DNA from: Dryococelus australis
Taxonomy: Eukaryota > Arthropoda > Insecta > Phasmatodea > Phasmatidae
Direction of reading: 5' to 3'
DNA length: 64,000 nucleotides
NCBI GenBank assembly: GCA_029891345.1
Contig: CM057000.1
Coordinates: 139,422,163-139,486,162 of the forward strand
The translations under genes were made by a program, and so were the position numbers. Shown one piece after another: positions 1 through 11,135 of the stretch. Below the pieces are notes generated by a model. It was not told the DNA's origin and ran no database searches. It saw only the letters and a list, made by a program, of their open reading frames with translations. The first letter of the stretch is position 1. Each line of letters opens with the position of its first letter.

Positions 1-3
1 GTA

Positions 4-1335
4 TTGGACTTATTGGGACAATGGGATAATGATGTGCCAGTAAGTATCAATAGCAGCTGTTCACAAGTGATAGTCGCCAGTGACTGCAACAACGTGTCGA
101 GTGGTGGGATGCAAGGCAAGGGAGGAGAGTGGCAGCAGATTAGGGTAGGGATGCAGCGCGAAGCGGAGATGGCACGCGTTCCCACAACGCACGGGGCCAA
201 TGTCAATAAACCCCCGCCACCCGAACCTACCTCAACTCAAGTACCGTATCCGTTGCAACCGATCACGCCGTTCTACCTGCCAACACCCCACATGTTTTCC
301 ACACCTATTTACCATCAGTACTGCAATCAATAACACAAAATATCCCGAATTTCCCACCCATACATACCAAACTGCACGGGATAAATAACACCTCAGCCAG
401 CAGCAACGGAAAGCACAGCATGGTGAGGAACCGCAAAGTCCAACACGACCCAACATCCGCCAGGGCAGACAATGGCAAAAACACCGTCCAAGTTCCAAAT
501 ATTACCAATGTTTGCTGGAACGCCAACGGAAGATCCGACAGCATTCCTGGAGGACAGCGTATCCCATCTTACTAGGTATGGTGTAAGCCGAGATGAATGG
601 GCCAGCTGTATCGGAGCGTAACTCCATGGAGATGCACGCTCCTGGTGGACCTCCTTAAACCATTATGGACTTCAGTGGGAGGAGTTACATCGCTTGTTCC
701 AATGTAGGTTTGAAGGGGATTTTTTTCCTCTTTACAAGCCCACAGCAGGCTGACACTGGAAGGTCAACAATTGGGCGAGACACTTACACCATTCATCACA
801 CGCAAAAATCACCTCATTAAGCGTTTTTCATTTACATTTGCCAGAGTGTGAGGCGCTCGAAGTAATAGCGGAAATGGCCAGACCAGAATTTAGAGCAGCT
901 CCTGTGCCTTTACTTAATGGTATGCTAGAAGACCTAATGCATGCCGCTATCATTTGAAACTAACGCATGAACAGCCACGCCATTATGCAAATGTAGTAAA
1001 TTGTTGACACGAGCAATGGGAAGAAATGTAATCAAAAGTCATCATTCTACCACACCAAAAATTTCTCACATCAATAATGTAGTTTGAAGGGGCATTCGCA
1101 TTATAAAATGCACTGGCAGGACCAGAAACGGAGCAGAGCAATGGGGCCGAGTGGTCTGAAACCACCGAGCAGACGCCCAGCAGGTAATGCTAACAATACA
1201 CAGAGGGGGTGGAATCTGGATTATCCACCGCAGTACCCATGCCGGTATTGCCCGAACCAACAATAGCATTGACACAAGTGCCCTAACAACCCGCATATTG
1301 AACATATTCAAGAAGCAACAGGAAAATAGGTTGCA
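4..1335 (+). pseudogene. Degraded gag of an LTR retrotransposon
   Basis: The sequence shows an open stretch at 4-333 with a proline-rich tail (KPPPPEP...YPLQPITPFYLP), then from about 440 a gag core in the same frame. The core has FAGTPTEDPTAFLEDSV, GDARSWWTSL and LQWEELHRLFQCRFEG, the usual pattern of the retrotransposon gag (capsid) domain that packages element RNA. Stops lie at 331-333 and 619-621. Reading moves to frame 3 at about 741-830 (LTLEGQQLGETLTPFITRKN) and returns to frame 1 at 832 (HLPECEALEVIAEMARPEFR); both shifts fall in T-runs. A CCHC zinc knuckle follows in frame 1 at 1240-1281 (CRYCPNQQ, stop, H, stop, HKC), with one residue too many before the histidine and two stop codons inside. 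No protease, reverse transcriptase or LTR was seen downstream. Ty3/gypsy is the likely class but is inferred. The left end lies outside the window. Confidence 0.72.
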
Positions 1336-1359
1336 GGACTGAAAGAGCAAGGCATTAAG

Positions 1360-1490
1360 TGCCGAAGAGGATGAAACGAGATGAATGGACGACACAAACA
1401 TCCATACCCTGACTGGGTTTCGAACCCGGAACGCCTCGCACCGCAGGTCGGCGTGCAATCGACTACTTAATTGGGATCGGCACGAAGAAA
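1360..1490 (-). repeat. tRNA-derived SINE fragment
   Basis: Read on the minus strand, 1429-1414 carries a B-box (GGGTTCGAAACCC). It is preceded by a tRNA-like stretch with GCACGCCGACCTGCGGTGCG. This is the usual arrangement of an RNA polymerase III promoter in a SINE head. The 3' body is not clearly recognised, so the limits are approximate. Confidence 0.45.
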
Positions 1491-1498
1491 GTACGAAA

Positions 1499-1973
1499 GA
1501 TCGCTGCATGGCCACAGGTCTGCCAACTATCTCTTGCTGTGTCTCCTGCAGTTCCCGATCGCTGCATGGCCATAGGTCTGCCAACTATCTCGTGCTGTGT
1601 CTCCTGCAGTTCCCGATCGCTGCATGGCCATAGGTCTGCCAACTATCTCGTGCTGTGTCTCCTGCAGTTCCCGATCGCTGCATGGCCACAGGTCTGCCAA
1701 CTATCTCTTGCTGTGTCTCCTGCAGTTCCCGATCGCTGCATGGCCATAGGTCTGCCAACTATCTCGTGCTGTGTCTCCTGCAGTTCCCGATCGCTGCATG
1801 GCCATAGGTCTGCCAACTATCTCGTGCTGTGTCTCCTGCAGTTCCCGATCGCTGCATGGCCACAGGTCTGCCAACTATCTCTTGCTGTGTCTCCTGCAGT
1901 TCCCGATCGCTGCATGGCCATAGGTCTGCCAACTATCTCGTGCTGTGCCTCGTGCAGTTCCCGACCGATTTGA
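1499..1973. repeat. 58-bp minisatellite, 8 copies, trimeric higher-order period
   Basis: Monomers begin with TCGCTGCATGGCCA at 1501, 1559, 1617, 1675, 1733, 1791, 1849 and 1907. Two monomer types differ at two sites: A has CCACAGG and CTCTTG, B has CCATAGG and CTCGTG. The order is A B B A B B A B, giving a 174-bp higher-order unit. Because 58 leaves remainder 1 when divided by 3, successive monomers are read in rotating frames; no frame has a stop, so the array forms a 144-codon open frame (1539-1973). I regard that frame as a by-product of the array and not as a gene. The last copy decays (CCTCGTGCAG). Confidence 0.95.
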
Positions 1974-4410
1974 AACTCATATTTCATTATTGAACTAGGT
2001 AGGTCTGCGATCCGTCCAGTTCAAGGCAGTGCTGAACGAGCTAAAACAAATATACCGATAGGATAGACAGAGGTAGATAGATAAGAAGTATGCACGTTGC
2101 GATGTGGCTAGTCACAGTGGGAAGGATAGCCAAAGGGAGGCATAGCCGGAGTGGGGAAAGCTGAAGGGAGCGGCGAACTACTGATTATCTGAGCATGCGC
2201 AGTGTCCTGGCGTAGTTACTGGTACTGAGAGAATGACCGATATCACAAAAGACTAGTTATTTTTTATCGTGATGAACTATGGACCTAGTTCTTTTTGAAG
2301 ACCAGTTCAAGATGAACTGGTAGTTCGTGGAATATCCATCACTACCTAACACACATTTTCGCTTCCCTCTGGCTCACCACATGGAAAAGTTATTGCAGGA
2401 TATTTAATTTTGCTTTCTCATTCCCTTACCCCCCCCCCCCCATACATCCCGCCAGGCATAATGGCACTGGTGAAATTGCAGGAGATGCATTCTCAGGTGC
2501 TGGCTCAAACCCCCGTCTCACCTCCAGGACACAGAATGCATAGTACATCAGAAGTGACATAGCGGCATTTGCATTGAACTCTCTGATGTTTGTTTACTTT
2601 TTGGTCGCGATCTTCTCGGGGCGCGCTTTAACCACGTGCTGAATGTAGTTCAGTTGAGTTATATCGAAACTTTCAGAGAATTAAAGTTCCTCGAGTAAAT
2701 AGTTTGTGTAATGAAGGATGTGCTTATCGCTATAAATATTAATGTTGTATATGTCAATTGTAGCCCGGACCTGAGAAAACTAGTCGTTTAAGCTTGCTTT
2801 GGTGCTTTCATTCTCCAAGCTAGCTACTAAATATACACGAGCAATTAAAAAATACTGGAAGTGGTGTGGAACTGCAATATTTATTACATCTGCTTTAAAA
2901 ATTATATGGGCTGTGCTCAGGAGTAATTATAAATATCAAAGCTAATTGTCCACATCATTTGCATCTAGGTTAGGTTCGTACTCTGGTATTTTGCTTGAGC
3001 CATCACCTGTCACAGTCCACATAGGTTTTTACACTACAATGAAATAATAAATAAATACATTGAAATAATAATAAATATATGTTTTCAACTACATATTATG
3101 TGGATTTCGGTCGCTAGCTTGCTGTGTTTACCTTGTCCGACGGCTTCTGTGCAGTCGCGTATTTCATTTGTAGAAATCATTTCCAGAAACAAATGTGTAA
3201 CGGGACAGAAAAAAGAGATATTTAAGCAATAGTTGGTAGTATTAATTTCTACCTTTGCAAATACATAGTGCTTGGAAAGACGTTTTTACACCGATTAAGT
3301 TGATTCAACCCATGTTTGATTACTTTCGTTTTCGTAACACATGCATCATCAATAAAATTCGCAGTTGACACGTAAAATGTATTTTCTCTGCAGTTGTCCA
3401 AGAAACCAGAAGATAAAGCCAGTATTTATAACTGTAATTTGCAAGATGTAAATAAGGACAATGTCTGCGCCTACTTGGGAGAGCTATTAAAAGCGGGGTT
3501 CTTACACATGTAATATTCCACAATTTCGACGCGTTTTCTTACCCTACGCTGTTGCTACGATTTATGATTATTTAACTAAACACTGATTCTAGTGAAAAAA
3601 AATTCTCTTGACCTAAAGTATTCTTACATTTTATAATTCATGTAGGCCTATATGAATATAATATATTAAATGGAAAATTATGTTGTACACTTGCCCTTAC
3701 AGCAGAACTCACGTCGGAGAAACTAGAATTACGCATACGAACATACAGACACAGGAAACCAACCAAGAATAGTTGCAAATAGATAGGCCTAAAGCGAATA
3801 AACACAGAAGTATGGGGAAGGAACTCAGTTAGTAAGCAGCAAGTAAACAAACAAAAAAACTAATGATGGACACAACCAAAACAGACAAACACAGTGGTCT
3901 TCTTTCAGCCAAACGATTCCTTCTGCAGAATTCTGTTTGTTCATGTACCTGTGGACAACTATTAATTGTTTGTTTCATGTGTATCACTACTGCAGACCTG
4001 GTGAATATTTAAACTGTGGGTGATGTCACTATTGTCAAAATACTCACAAAGGTTTTCAAATTGAGTAGGTCTACTGCAATGCCACTTCGAGGAATATATT
4101 ACTACTCTATTATTTTATTTTATTTAATTTCCCATTCTTTCTGTATTTTTGTCTCTAAATCCCATATCTTAACGCTGCATGTAGGTACAATGCAACCTAT
4201 TTATTGTATACCTTCTGGTATGCAAGAAACAATGTTGTGGACATGGTGACCGAGCGGGTTAAAAGAGAAAGTGTTATAAAATACTGTCCCTCCCATTCAG
4301 ATCAATGATGAGCTGTTGAAGAATTGCTACAATCATTTTTTAATTCAATTTTGTAATCGACTTTACCAAAATATAATTGAAGAAATGAGGTTCCTCTCCT
4401 CCCTTCCTAA
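1974..4410. other. Non-coding spacer
   Basis: No supported gene. It holds a 9-bp inverted repeat with a 3-nt loop at 2301-2321 (ACCAGTTCA / TGAACTGGT), a C-run at 2429-2441 and AT-rich sequence with short A/T tandem motifs near 3040-3080. Confidence 0.6.
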
Positions 4411-4640
4411 GGGGCGGCTGCGGTGGGTTTAGTGGTAGGACGCTTGCCTCCCACCAGTGTGATCCATGTTTGTTTCCCTGTCATAGAGGAACTGTGCTGA
4501 TTGATGTTGGCTGGCATGTTTTCCCTAGGTTTTCCCCACCCTTGCATTTGAGTGCTCCATATCTGCCATATTTCACCTTGGTTGTTACAAACCAACTAAA
4601 CCTCTCATGTTCTTGATGATGGAGGACATGGTGTAGTTAC
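4411..4640 (+). repeat. tRNA-Gly-like SINE
   Basis: The head reads like a tRNA-Gly(GCC) gene. There is an A-box region GGTGGGTTTAGTGGTAGGA at 4422-4440, then CTTGCCTCCCACC with GCC at the anticodon position (4446-4448), then a decayed B-box (GATCCATGTTTGTTTCC). The 3' body contains TTTTCCCTAGGTTTTCCCC, a style common in insect SINE bodies. It cannot be a working tRNA because the acceptor stem and T-arm do not pair. The 3' limit is estimated. Confidence 0.6.
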
Positions 4641-6143
4641 AGGAAAATATTGGCTTTATTTTAACTACCATTGGAACATGTCATTTACTGTAATGATTAC
4701 AGCCTATCGTTAAATACATCGCCCTTTAAACACACGAGTAAACTACATGTATCTAACTTAACATCTTGTAACTAACTGATTTTATTGTATATTTTTGTGC
4801 TGTCAAACAACAGATTTATTGTTTGTCACTTCAACTCTGCAGACTTTGGGAGAAAAAAATTGCAGGAGCAGCATTTTGTTTAAGGTGTAATCTTGTATTT
4901 GTTTACAATGTAATTTGCCATTAATGCCCGGAAAAAAGCCATTTGATTGCAAGGAAAGCTAAAGGTTATGTATACAACATGCTTGGGGGGTTCACGTTTT
5001 GGTTTACCTTCACTCGAACAACTTTCACAGCCTTAGCTTCTAATAAATGAATTCCATAAACTCCTACACTGAAATACCAAATCGGCAGTTTAGAAAACTA
5101 CGTAGGCCTATGTGCAGTTTTATAAAAGTACGTATACTGTATCTCTGAGTCCGCAACTTACAGGCTAGACCTTAAATGCACAGCAGGTTAGCAATCGCAA
5201 CCCTACTTGCAAAAGTCTGAACAACTAGTGAGTTGTTATAGCATTCGTAAGGTTATTCAATGTAAACAAAACTTGTAGGTCTATTTCTCCAGTAAGGCTG
5301 CGCACTTGAATTTTAATAACGTACTAGCAAACGATTTCAACAGCGTATTAACTCACAATACAATATTAACAAAATAGCCAGAGTACAGTAAGTTAACCAC
5401 AAAACAGTCTCTGGAACTCAACAGTTAACAGTGTAATTTTGGCCTAAGTAATCGGTAACGAGACATCAACAAAATAAAATGCACAGAAAATATTCATGAT
5501 GGCTGCAATTAATGCCACATAAAATGCAATAATCTATGTAAAGAAGAGTTTACTGTAAACTGCAGATGATGTACAGGTGGTCAAAATAAGGCAATGTATT
5601 GCACTGACACCTACTTGCTTGAAGTCTCTTATCGTTTCTAAAATTTAATTACATGCACCCTACGTTACACATTTAACAAATATAAAACCATACTTTCTTC
5701 ATGTCTATATGCTAGACACACAAATACGAGCATTACATTAATTTTAATAAAGAACGCACAATGGCCAAGATCAAAACACAAAATTTGCACCAAGTATTTT
5801 CACTCGCATATACGCATATTTCTTGGAATAGACGGAAGAACGTTGGTCAATATCGCACACAAATCACCTCACAAACTCTAAATTGAAACATTCCAGTGTA
5901 AGTGGAAGGAATTATGTTTATTGTCGTAAAAGCTGTAGTATGTAACATAGCACCAGCAATTCTACATATAAAATGGCGTTTGTTGACATTCTTATATACC
6001 CCGAGAGCAAGTGGCCATCAGAGCGCTGGTACACGGAACACATAGAAACAGCTAATTCCTGCCCCTTCTCTTATCCATTGTTTATTCTGTGTCCAGGAGT
6101 TGCATTAACATACTTGGCCACACCAGCCACACAGTTACAATGA
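4641..6143. other. Non-coding AT-rich spacer
   Basis: Nothing recognisable in either strand beyond short low-complexity runs and scattered TAGGCCTAT-type motifs (for example near 5103). Confidence 0.5.
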
Positions 6144-6796
6144 ATGTGTTCAATTCTTTATCCCGACAGTACAACTGTCACACCATGCCGTTTGTGCTTC
6201 CTGCACTATTCAACCCTTTCTGGCCATCTTCCTTCATTTAGTGTTGCCAAAGGAGCGGTCACCAATACATTCCCGCTGAGTGAAAACTCTATCATAGCTG
6301 ATCACCACTTTCCAGCAGTCACAGACCGCCAAAATGTTGACCACACGACTATCCACATGTTCATCTTTCAGAAAATTAATAAACAAAATGTCACCAAACT
6401 TGAGCACAGATGATCACCCACTTCCAGACAAGCTACATACCTCTTATTCTGCCAGTACATTTGTGATAACCTCCTCTTCGTTGCGACTGTATATGATCAC
6501 ATAATTTTTCTTTTTTGGTGATCAGATAATCCAAAAACGATTGCAGTTGGTCATCATAGTGATCACTCGATTCTCCATAGCCAGCTCATTTAGAATATAG
6601 CTGACCACCTCCAAATCTGAATTTCATATTTCAAACGGCTGACAACAAAGAATCACATACCTCATCAGATATGCCACTGCAGCGTATTTCATCCACAATG
6701 CAGCTATAAAGGACACCTACTACACATGACAGCTGTTGGGCATGGCCCACATCTGAGCTAAGACCACAAAACTGAAAACCAATAATAATAAGAAAA
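6144..6796 (+). other. Possible 5' part of the Jockey-like element
   Basis: This stretch is C- and A-rich on the plus strand like the element downstream and holds a 90-codon open frame (6144-6413), but I see no domain in it. It could be 5' UTR or decayed ORF1 start of the retrotransposon, or unrelated. Confidence 0.25.
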
Positions 6797-8385
6797 ATGT
6801 GTCGGAAGAATTTAATTGTCATGCAACATCTGATGACTCAGACAGGTACACATAACTTTTACACCATACGCTCAGAAACACAGAATACATATCATGCAAA
6901 CACTTCTATTGTCTCAAAATCTTCCAGTTTTTTTTTAACATTCACGACCACAACATTCACCACATTTGCCTGCTCTCAACCGATTTCGACTTCCCGCTCA
7001 TTGCAGTCTTTCTCCATTCCAGCTCAATCACTAATTTGCTTAAATACTGTGGACGATTTAGCCATCAACACTGACCCCAACCTCCATGTCAAATAGTACA
7101 CAAACATCTTGCCTTATAGATTGCCATCACCTGGTCTCGCGGCATTTACTGGAATTCACGAACTGTCAAACACCAGTGTTTCAAATTCTGCCTCTGTTTC
7201 TTCATCCATCAACTGAACATCATGACTTTCTTCAAGCATGGAAAATAGCCCCACTATGCTCAAACATCACTTTGAATGCAGGTATTTTGCAGAAAATATT
7301 CATGTCCCCTAGATGTAATGTGCAAGTGGAAAAGTGATAGATAACTTTCTACAAGGTGCACTATACAAACTTGACTTCTTTGAAATTTCTGAATCACAAA
7401 ACCAACACAAAAGTACATCTACTCTTTCTGTTCCATCAACTTCTTCGATTTCCTTAAATATATCACAAATTCCTGTCAGCCATCACACTGTCACTTCCAT
7501 CCTACCACTCCAACCACCTGCAAGCAAAATGGAGGTCCACAAGGGACATCTCGGCAAATGAGTGGCCACAGCTGACACCATCACACTTGCTTCGAGTGGA
7601 GACCAGGATAAATGGGCAACCATTAACAATCACAAGTCTAAAACCCAACTTAGTTCACCTCAAATTTCTGCACGAAAACAACAAAGGCAATAATTCCAGC
7701 AATGCACCTGTTACCGCCAAAAAGACCACCACACAGCACCCAGCTTATAGCACAGATGATGATGCTGCTCATCACACCACTACAACTCCCAACATCAGGC
7801 TCACCAAATCATCACCCATAATCTCTCTTCAAAAACCTTCTCACCCTTGTATCTTCAACATATATCACAACTGCATCTACGAACCCAAAAGGCTCATCTG
7901 TTACTTCCCACCTCGTCAACAATCAGTCATTCCATGACACCACACAATCGAAGTACAGAAACCACACTTCACTCTATGTAAGACAGGCCTTTCACCAAAT
8001 GCTATAAAAAAAAAAGTCATAACTCAAGTCTTAATACCAGATCGACCTCAAGGTCACACACTACCAGCACATATCCACTTTCCAAATGGTTTGTAAAGAT
8101 AATCATACCAAAATTCTTTCACTCCTCAGAACACAGAACATCCCATTCCACACATGGACATGTTCAGAAGACAGGAATGCCCACACAGTTCCTCGAAATC
8201 TCCACATCGACACAGCAATGTCCGACATTTCAAAAGCCTTATCCGAACTCAGCATCCGACACAGCAAAGTCCTCCGCATGGCGAGCAAAGGTGAATAACC
8301 TTTGCCCTTCCTCTCTTCCTAGTAGTCTTGGAGGGCACAAACCAATTACGTCAGTTGCGACAAATCACAGACTTAGGTGGCATAG
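6797..8385 (+). pseudogene. Jockey-like non-LTR ORF1 (gag-like), 5' portion
   Basis: ORF1 proteins of Jockey-clade elements bind element RNA. Here the frame is broken many times (open pieces at 6797-7096, 7086-7337, 7334-7561, 7587-7937 and 8086-8298). The last part keeps the domain that precedes the zinc knuckles: LLRTQNIPFHTWTCSEDR, then HIDTAMSDISKALSELSI and KVLRM (8104-8280). After a frame change comes ALPLFLVVLEGTNQLRQLRQ, then ITDLGGI ending at 8383. The reading frame of ITDLGGI resumes exactly across the insertion described next, at 9302-9304. The N-terminal third has no motif I can name. The plus strand is rich in A and C, as usual for the sense strand of this clade. Confidence 0.7.
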
Positions 8386-9291
8386 GTAGTGTTAAGTGCT
8401 ACAATTGGCTCCGACTCTACTGCCCTGTGCCATAATCGGAGACCTATCTCGCCCTCCCCTCTTCCTGGAACGATGCACTCTCGGCTGTCTGCTCCCTTCT
8501 GGGAATCCCGTGAGTGCCGACAGCGGCGAGACTTTCTGGCATCACAGACCTCCTCTCGCCTGCTAGAGTTTCCGATACATTAGCGACGACGCAAGAATGT
8601 TCTGGTGAGACTGACTGGCGCCAAGGCCCTCTGCGATGCATTACGCGAGTTGGGGAAGATTCTTGGTGGCGGCCTAAGACACTATATGTACTGCCGCAAC
8701 CTAGCGGCCGGCAGTCTTTGATGGAGGCCGCCTGGCCGAGTGTGAGCGAGCAAAGTAAAGTGTGGACGACGACTGGAGATTGCGGGACGGCAGCGAGTGA
8801 GGTGTTCATGGCTTGAATGGATGAGGGGGTGTGAAACCAACGAGTGAAGCCTATTGTGCGTGAGGGCGCTTGGAGGACTCTAGAAGATTGCAACTGGCGG
8901 GACATGGACTGAACTGAGGTGGCACTAAATGGAGTTGTAATATTGATTTTATTGTAAATATTCGAACTGGCAAATAAAGATGCATAAATTATGAAATAAT
9001 TGTTGATACAGTGACTATTGGGACTGATATTTAATTATATAATTTCTTTGATATCTGTCGTAATTATAATTTTTTTTTAAATTGGTTTCGATTGTGAACA
9101 TTTAGTGATATCCATCCTTGTGAGAAGTTGAGTTAAGAGGATTTTCGCTGTAGTTATAGTAAATAAAAACAGAAAAATATAATTAATTATTTAATTTAAT
9201 TAAAACCTTCATCCCTTAACGAACTTGGTATAGCCCACTTAATTTCTAGAGAGAGAAATTGTAACAGTATTAAATATGATCTCTACAGTGG
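8386..9291. mobile_element. Insertion splitting ORF1, possible solo LTR, 11-bp direct repeats
   Basis: The block is flanked by AGGTGGCATAG on both sides (8375-8385 and 9292-9302). Removing it with one repeat copy rejoins ORF1 in frame (DLGGI followed by VIHCFCCQNF). Inside, 8390-9266 begins TGTTA and ends TAACA, the short inverted termini usual for an LTR. It has a GC-rich first half and an AATAAA at 8973-8978, also LTR-like. However, an 11-bp duplication is long for an LTR element (usually 4-6 bp), and 25 bp after TAACA would be unexplained. A Mutator-like DNA transposon (9-11 bp duplications) or a truncated non-LTR copy are alternatives; I found no long terminal inverted repeat and no poly(A) end. 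Confidence 0.65.
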
Positions 9292-9292
9292 A

Positions 9293-9545
9293 GGTGGCAT
9301 AGTAATACATTGTTTCTGTTGCCAAAACTTTGTCCACCCATCCCACAATTGTAACGAAGCTGTATGTTGTGTTAGATGGGGTGAGGGCCATTCTATGGTG
9401 AAATGCCTATGACCACATGTTCAGAAACCCACATACTGCCTCTGTAAATCTGGAGAACACCCAGCAAATTACTCGGCCTGTACGAAATGGCTGCAATTTA
9501 TAGAAATCCGAGACAACAAATTAAAAGCTTCTGCCACTTAAGCCC
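9293..9545 (+). pseudogene. Jockey-like ORF1, zinc-knuckle end
   Basis: This is the continuation of ORF1 after the insertion. The first knuckle is intact as CX2CX4HX4C at 9311-9352 (CFCCQNFVHPSHNC). The second keeps GEGHSMVKC but has W (TGG) in place of its second cysteine (CVRW). A third motif reads CLCKSGEHPANYSAC. This three-motif series is characteristic of the nucleic-acid-binding end of ORF1 proteins in Jockey and related clades. The frame closes with TAA at 9539-9541 (residues KLKASAT before it). Confidence 0.75.
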
Positions 9546-9903
9546 GACAATCGGAAAAAGCTAAAACAATTAATCATCCATCACTTCTTATCCCACGGAA
9601 ATCTTCCACCTCTGCGATCACTGGTTCCCATGTTTCTCACACTTCCTCTTCAATCACTGAGACATATGATAAATCCATCATGGAATCCCTAAAGGACATC
9701 ATCTCCTGGTTTCACCACCTTGATTGATTTTTGTTCTATCCTCAGCAAGCTCAAAATAATTTTTTAATAATTCACCAATTCCAAAACCTTATGGACAAGT
9801 ATGAATTAATTCTTCTTGCCTTCTCCACTTTATTCAGTGTTTGTGAATAATCCACACAAACCAACTCTGATGCTTCCGCAGTACAAACTTCATAAAGTCT
9901 CTC

Positions 9904-10690
9904 ATTATAATTTGGAATGCCAGTTCGATCAACCATAAATATTCCGAAATCACACTCGTCATTTATACATACAAAGCCCAATATATTTGTCATCATTGAA
10001 ACATGGATTAGTACAAATAATATTTTCCATATTCCAAGCTACAAATGCTACCATTCTGAAAGAATTAATATGCCCTGTGGATGTGTTTTAATCCTTATCT
10101 GTGATAGTGTATCCCATTATTTTTAATTCATCACATCACTTGAAGGACTCAAATCCCAAGTAAAACATATTACCAGCTTTCATCCATCCTTCACTTTTGC
10201 CATCACTTACATTCCTCCATGTGGCTCCTTTCCCACCTCTGATATGCCACAACAGGCCAAACTTGATTCGAACATAATATTATCAGGCAACTTTAACAGC
10301 CGACATACCAGCTGGGGCTGTCACAGCTCCACCTTTCGAGGTAGAGCACAACTAACATTTGCAAGAGATGCAAACCTCCAAATCGCAGCTCTGTCTTCAC
10401 CTACTTTCACATCGCCCCATTCTACCTTTCAACTTTCCATCATCGATTTCCATTTAACCTCATCTGATTTCCAACTGTCTCCTATCCAGGCATTCACCCA
10501 CTCGGATTCTGACCATCTTCTGGTGGCAGCACATCTCGGTTATCTGCAGTGCCATCTTCTCTCCTCATTTTTTCCATTTAACTTCCACAAGGGAAATTGG
10601 AAAAAATGTCATATCCACACTGGACAGAAAAATCGACCTTATAAAAATACCGGGAATTCCAAAGGAACTGGAGGTAGCTGAGCAGACATT
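9904..10690 (+). pseudogene. Jockey-like ORF2: AP-type endonuclease domain
   Basis: The endonuclease nicks target DNA to prime reverse transcription. The sequence shows IIIWNASSINHKYSEI at 9904-9951 (frame 1), then a frame change to PNIFVIIETWISTNN and IPSYKCYHSERI (open frame 9917-10126). It continues in the same frame at 10244-10681 with LSGNFNSRHTSWG, RGRAQLTFA and STFQLSIIDFHL, and then SDSDHLLVAA. The catalytic GDFN is GNFN here (D to N at residue 16 of the 10244 frame), while the terminal S-D-H is kept (H codon at 10514-10516). The changed aspartate and the frame breaks argue that it is dead. Confidence 0.78.
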
Positions 10691-11135
10691 TACCAATCAC
10701 ATTCTCAGCTCAGCAGACTTTTCCATTCCATGCCAGCATCCATGCCAACATGTCACCCCTCTTTTCTTATTTACTCCACGTACTTGTTTGTCAATGTGAC
10801 CATGCTTGCAGCCACTGGCAACGAACACACCACCCAGATCTGGGTGATTTTGAATGTTATCACTCTATCCACCACACAGTCAAGTGGGAAATTTCCACTT
10901 AGCTGGCACATCAAAACAATGGAAAATTCAATCACTCTCACTAACCAACAACACAGCATGGCAGTTCATTCCCAAGTCTCGAGGCACAGCAAGACATATC
11001 CCTTCACTCTTACATGCTGGTACCACTTTGGAATCCCAAACTTTTTAAGCAACTGCTTTAGCCGCTCACTTTGCCACCACTTTTCATTTCTTTATTCCAC
11101 GTCCTGGACACCTCGGCCACGGACTCTTATCACTA

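Noticed and set aside
1539..1973. 144-codon open frame as a protein gene
   Set aside because: It is entirely made of the 58-bp tandem repeat read in rotating frames; no domain and no codon pattern of its own.
2301..2321. hAT-like terminal motif (ACCAGTTCA-AGA-TGAACTGGT)
   Set aside because: A short inverted repeat alone, with no second terminus or 8-bp duplication found.
6144..6413. 90-codon open frame as a gene
   Set aside because: No recognisable domain; kept only as possible 5' part of the Jockey-like element.
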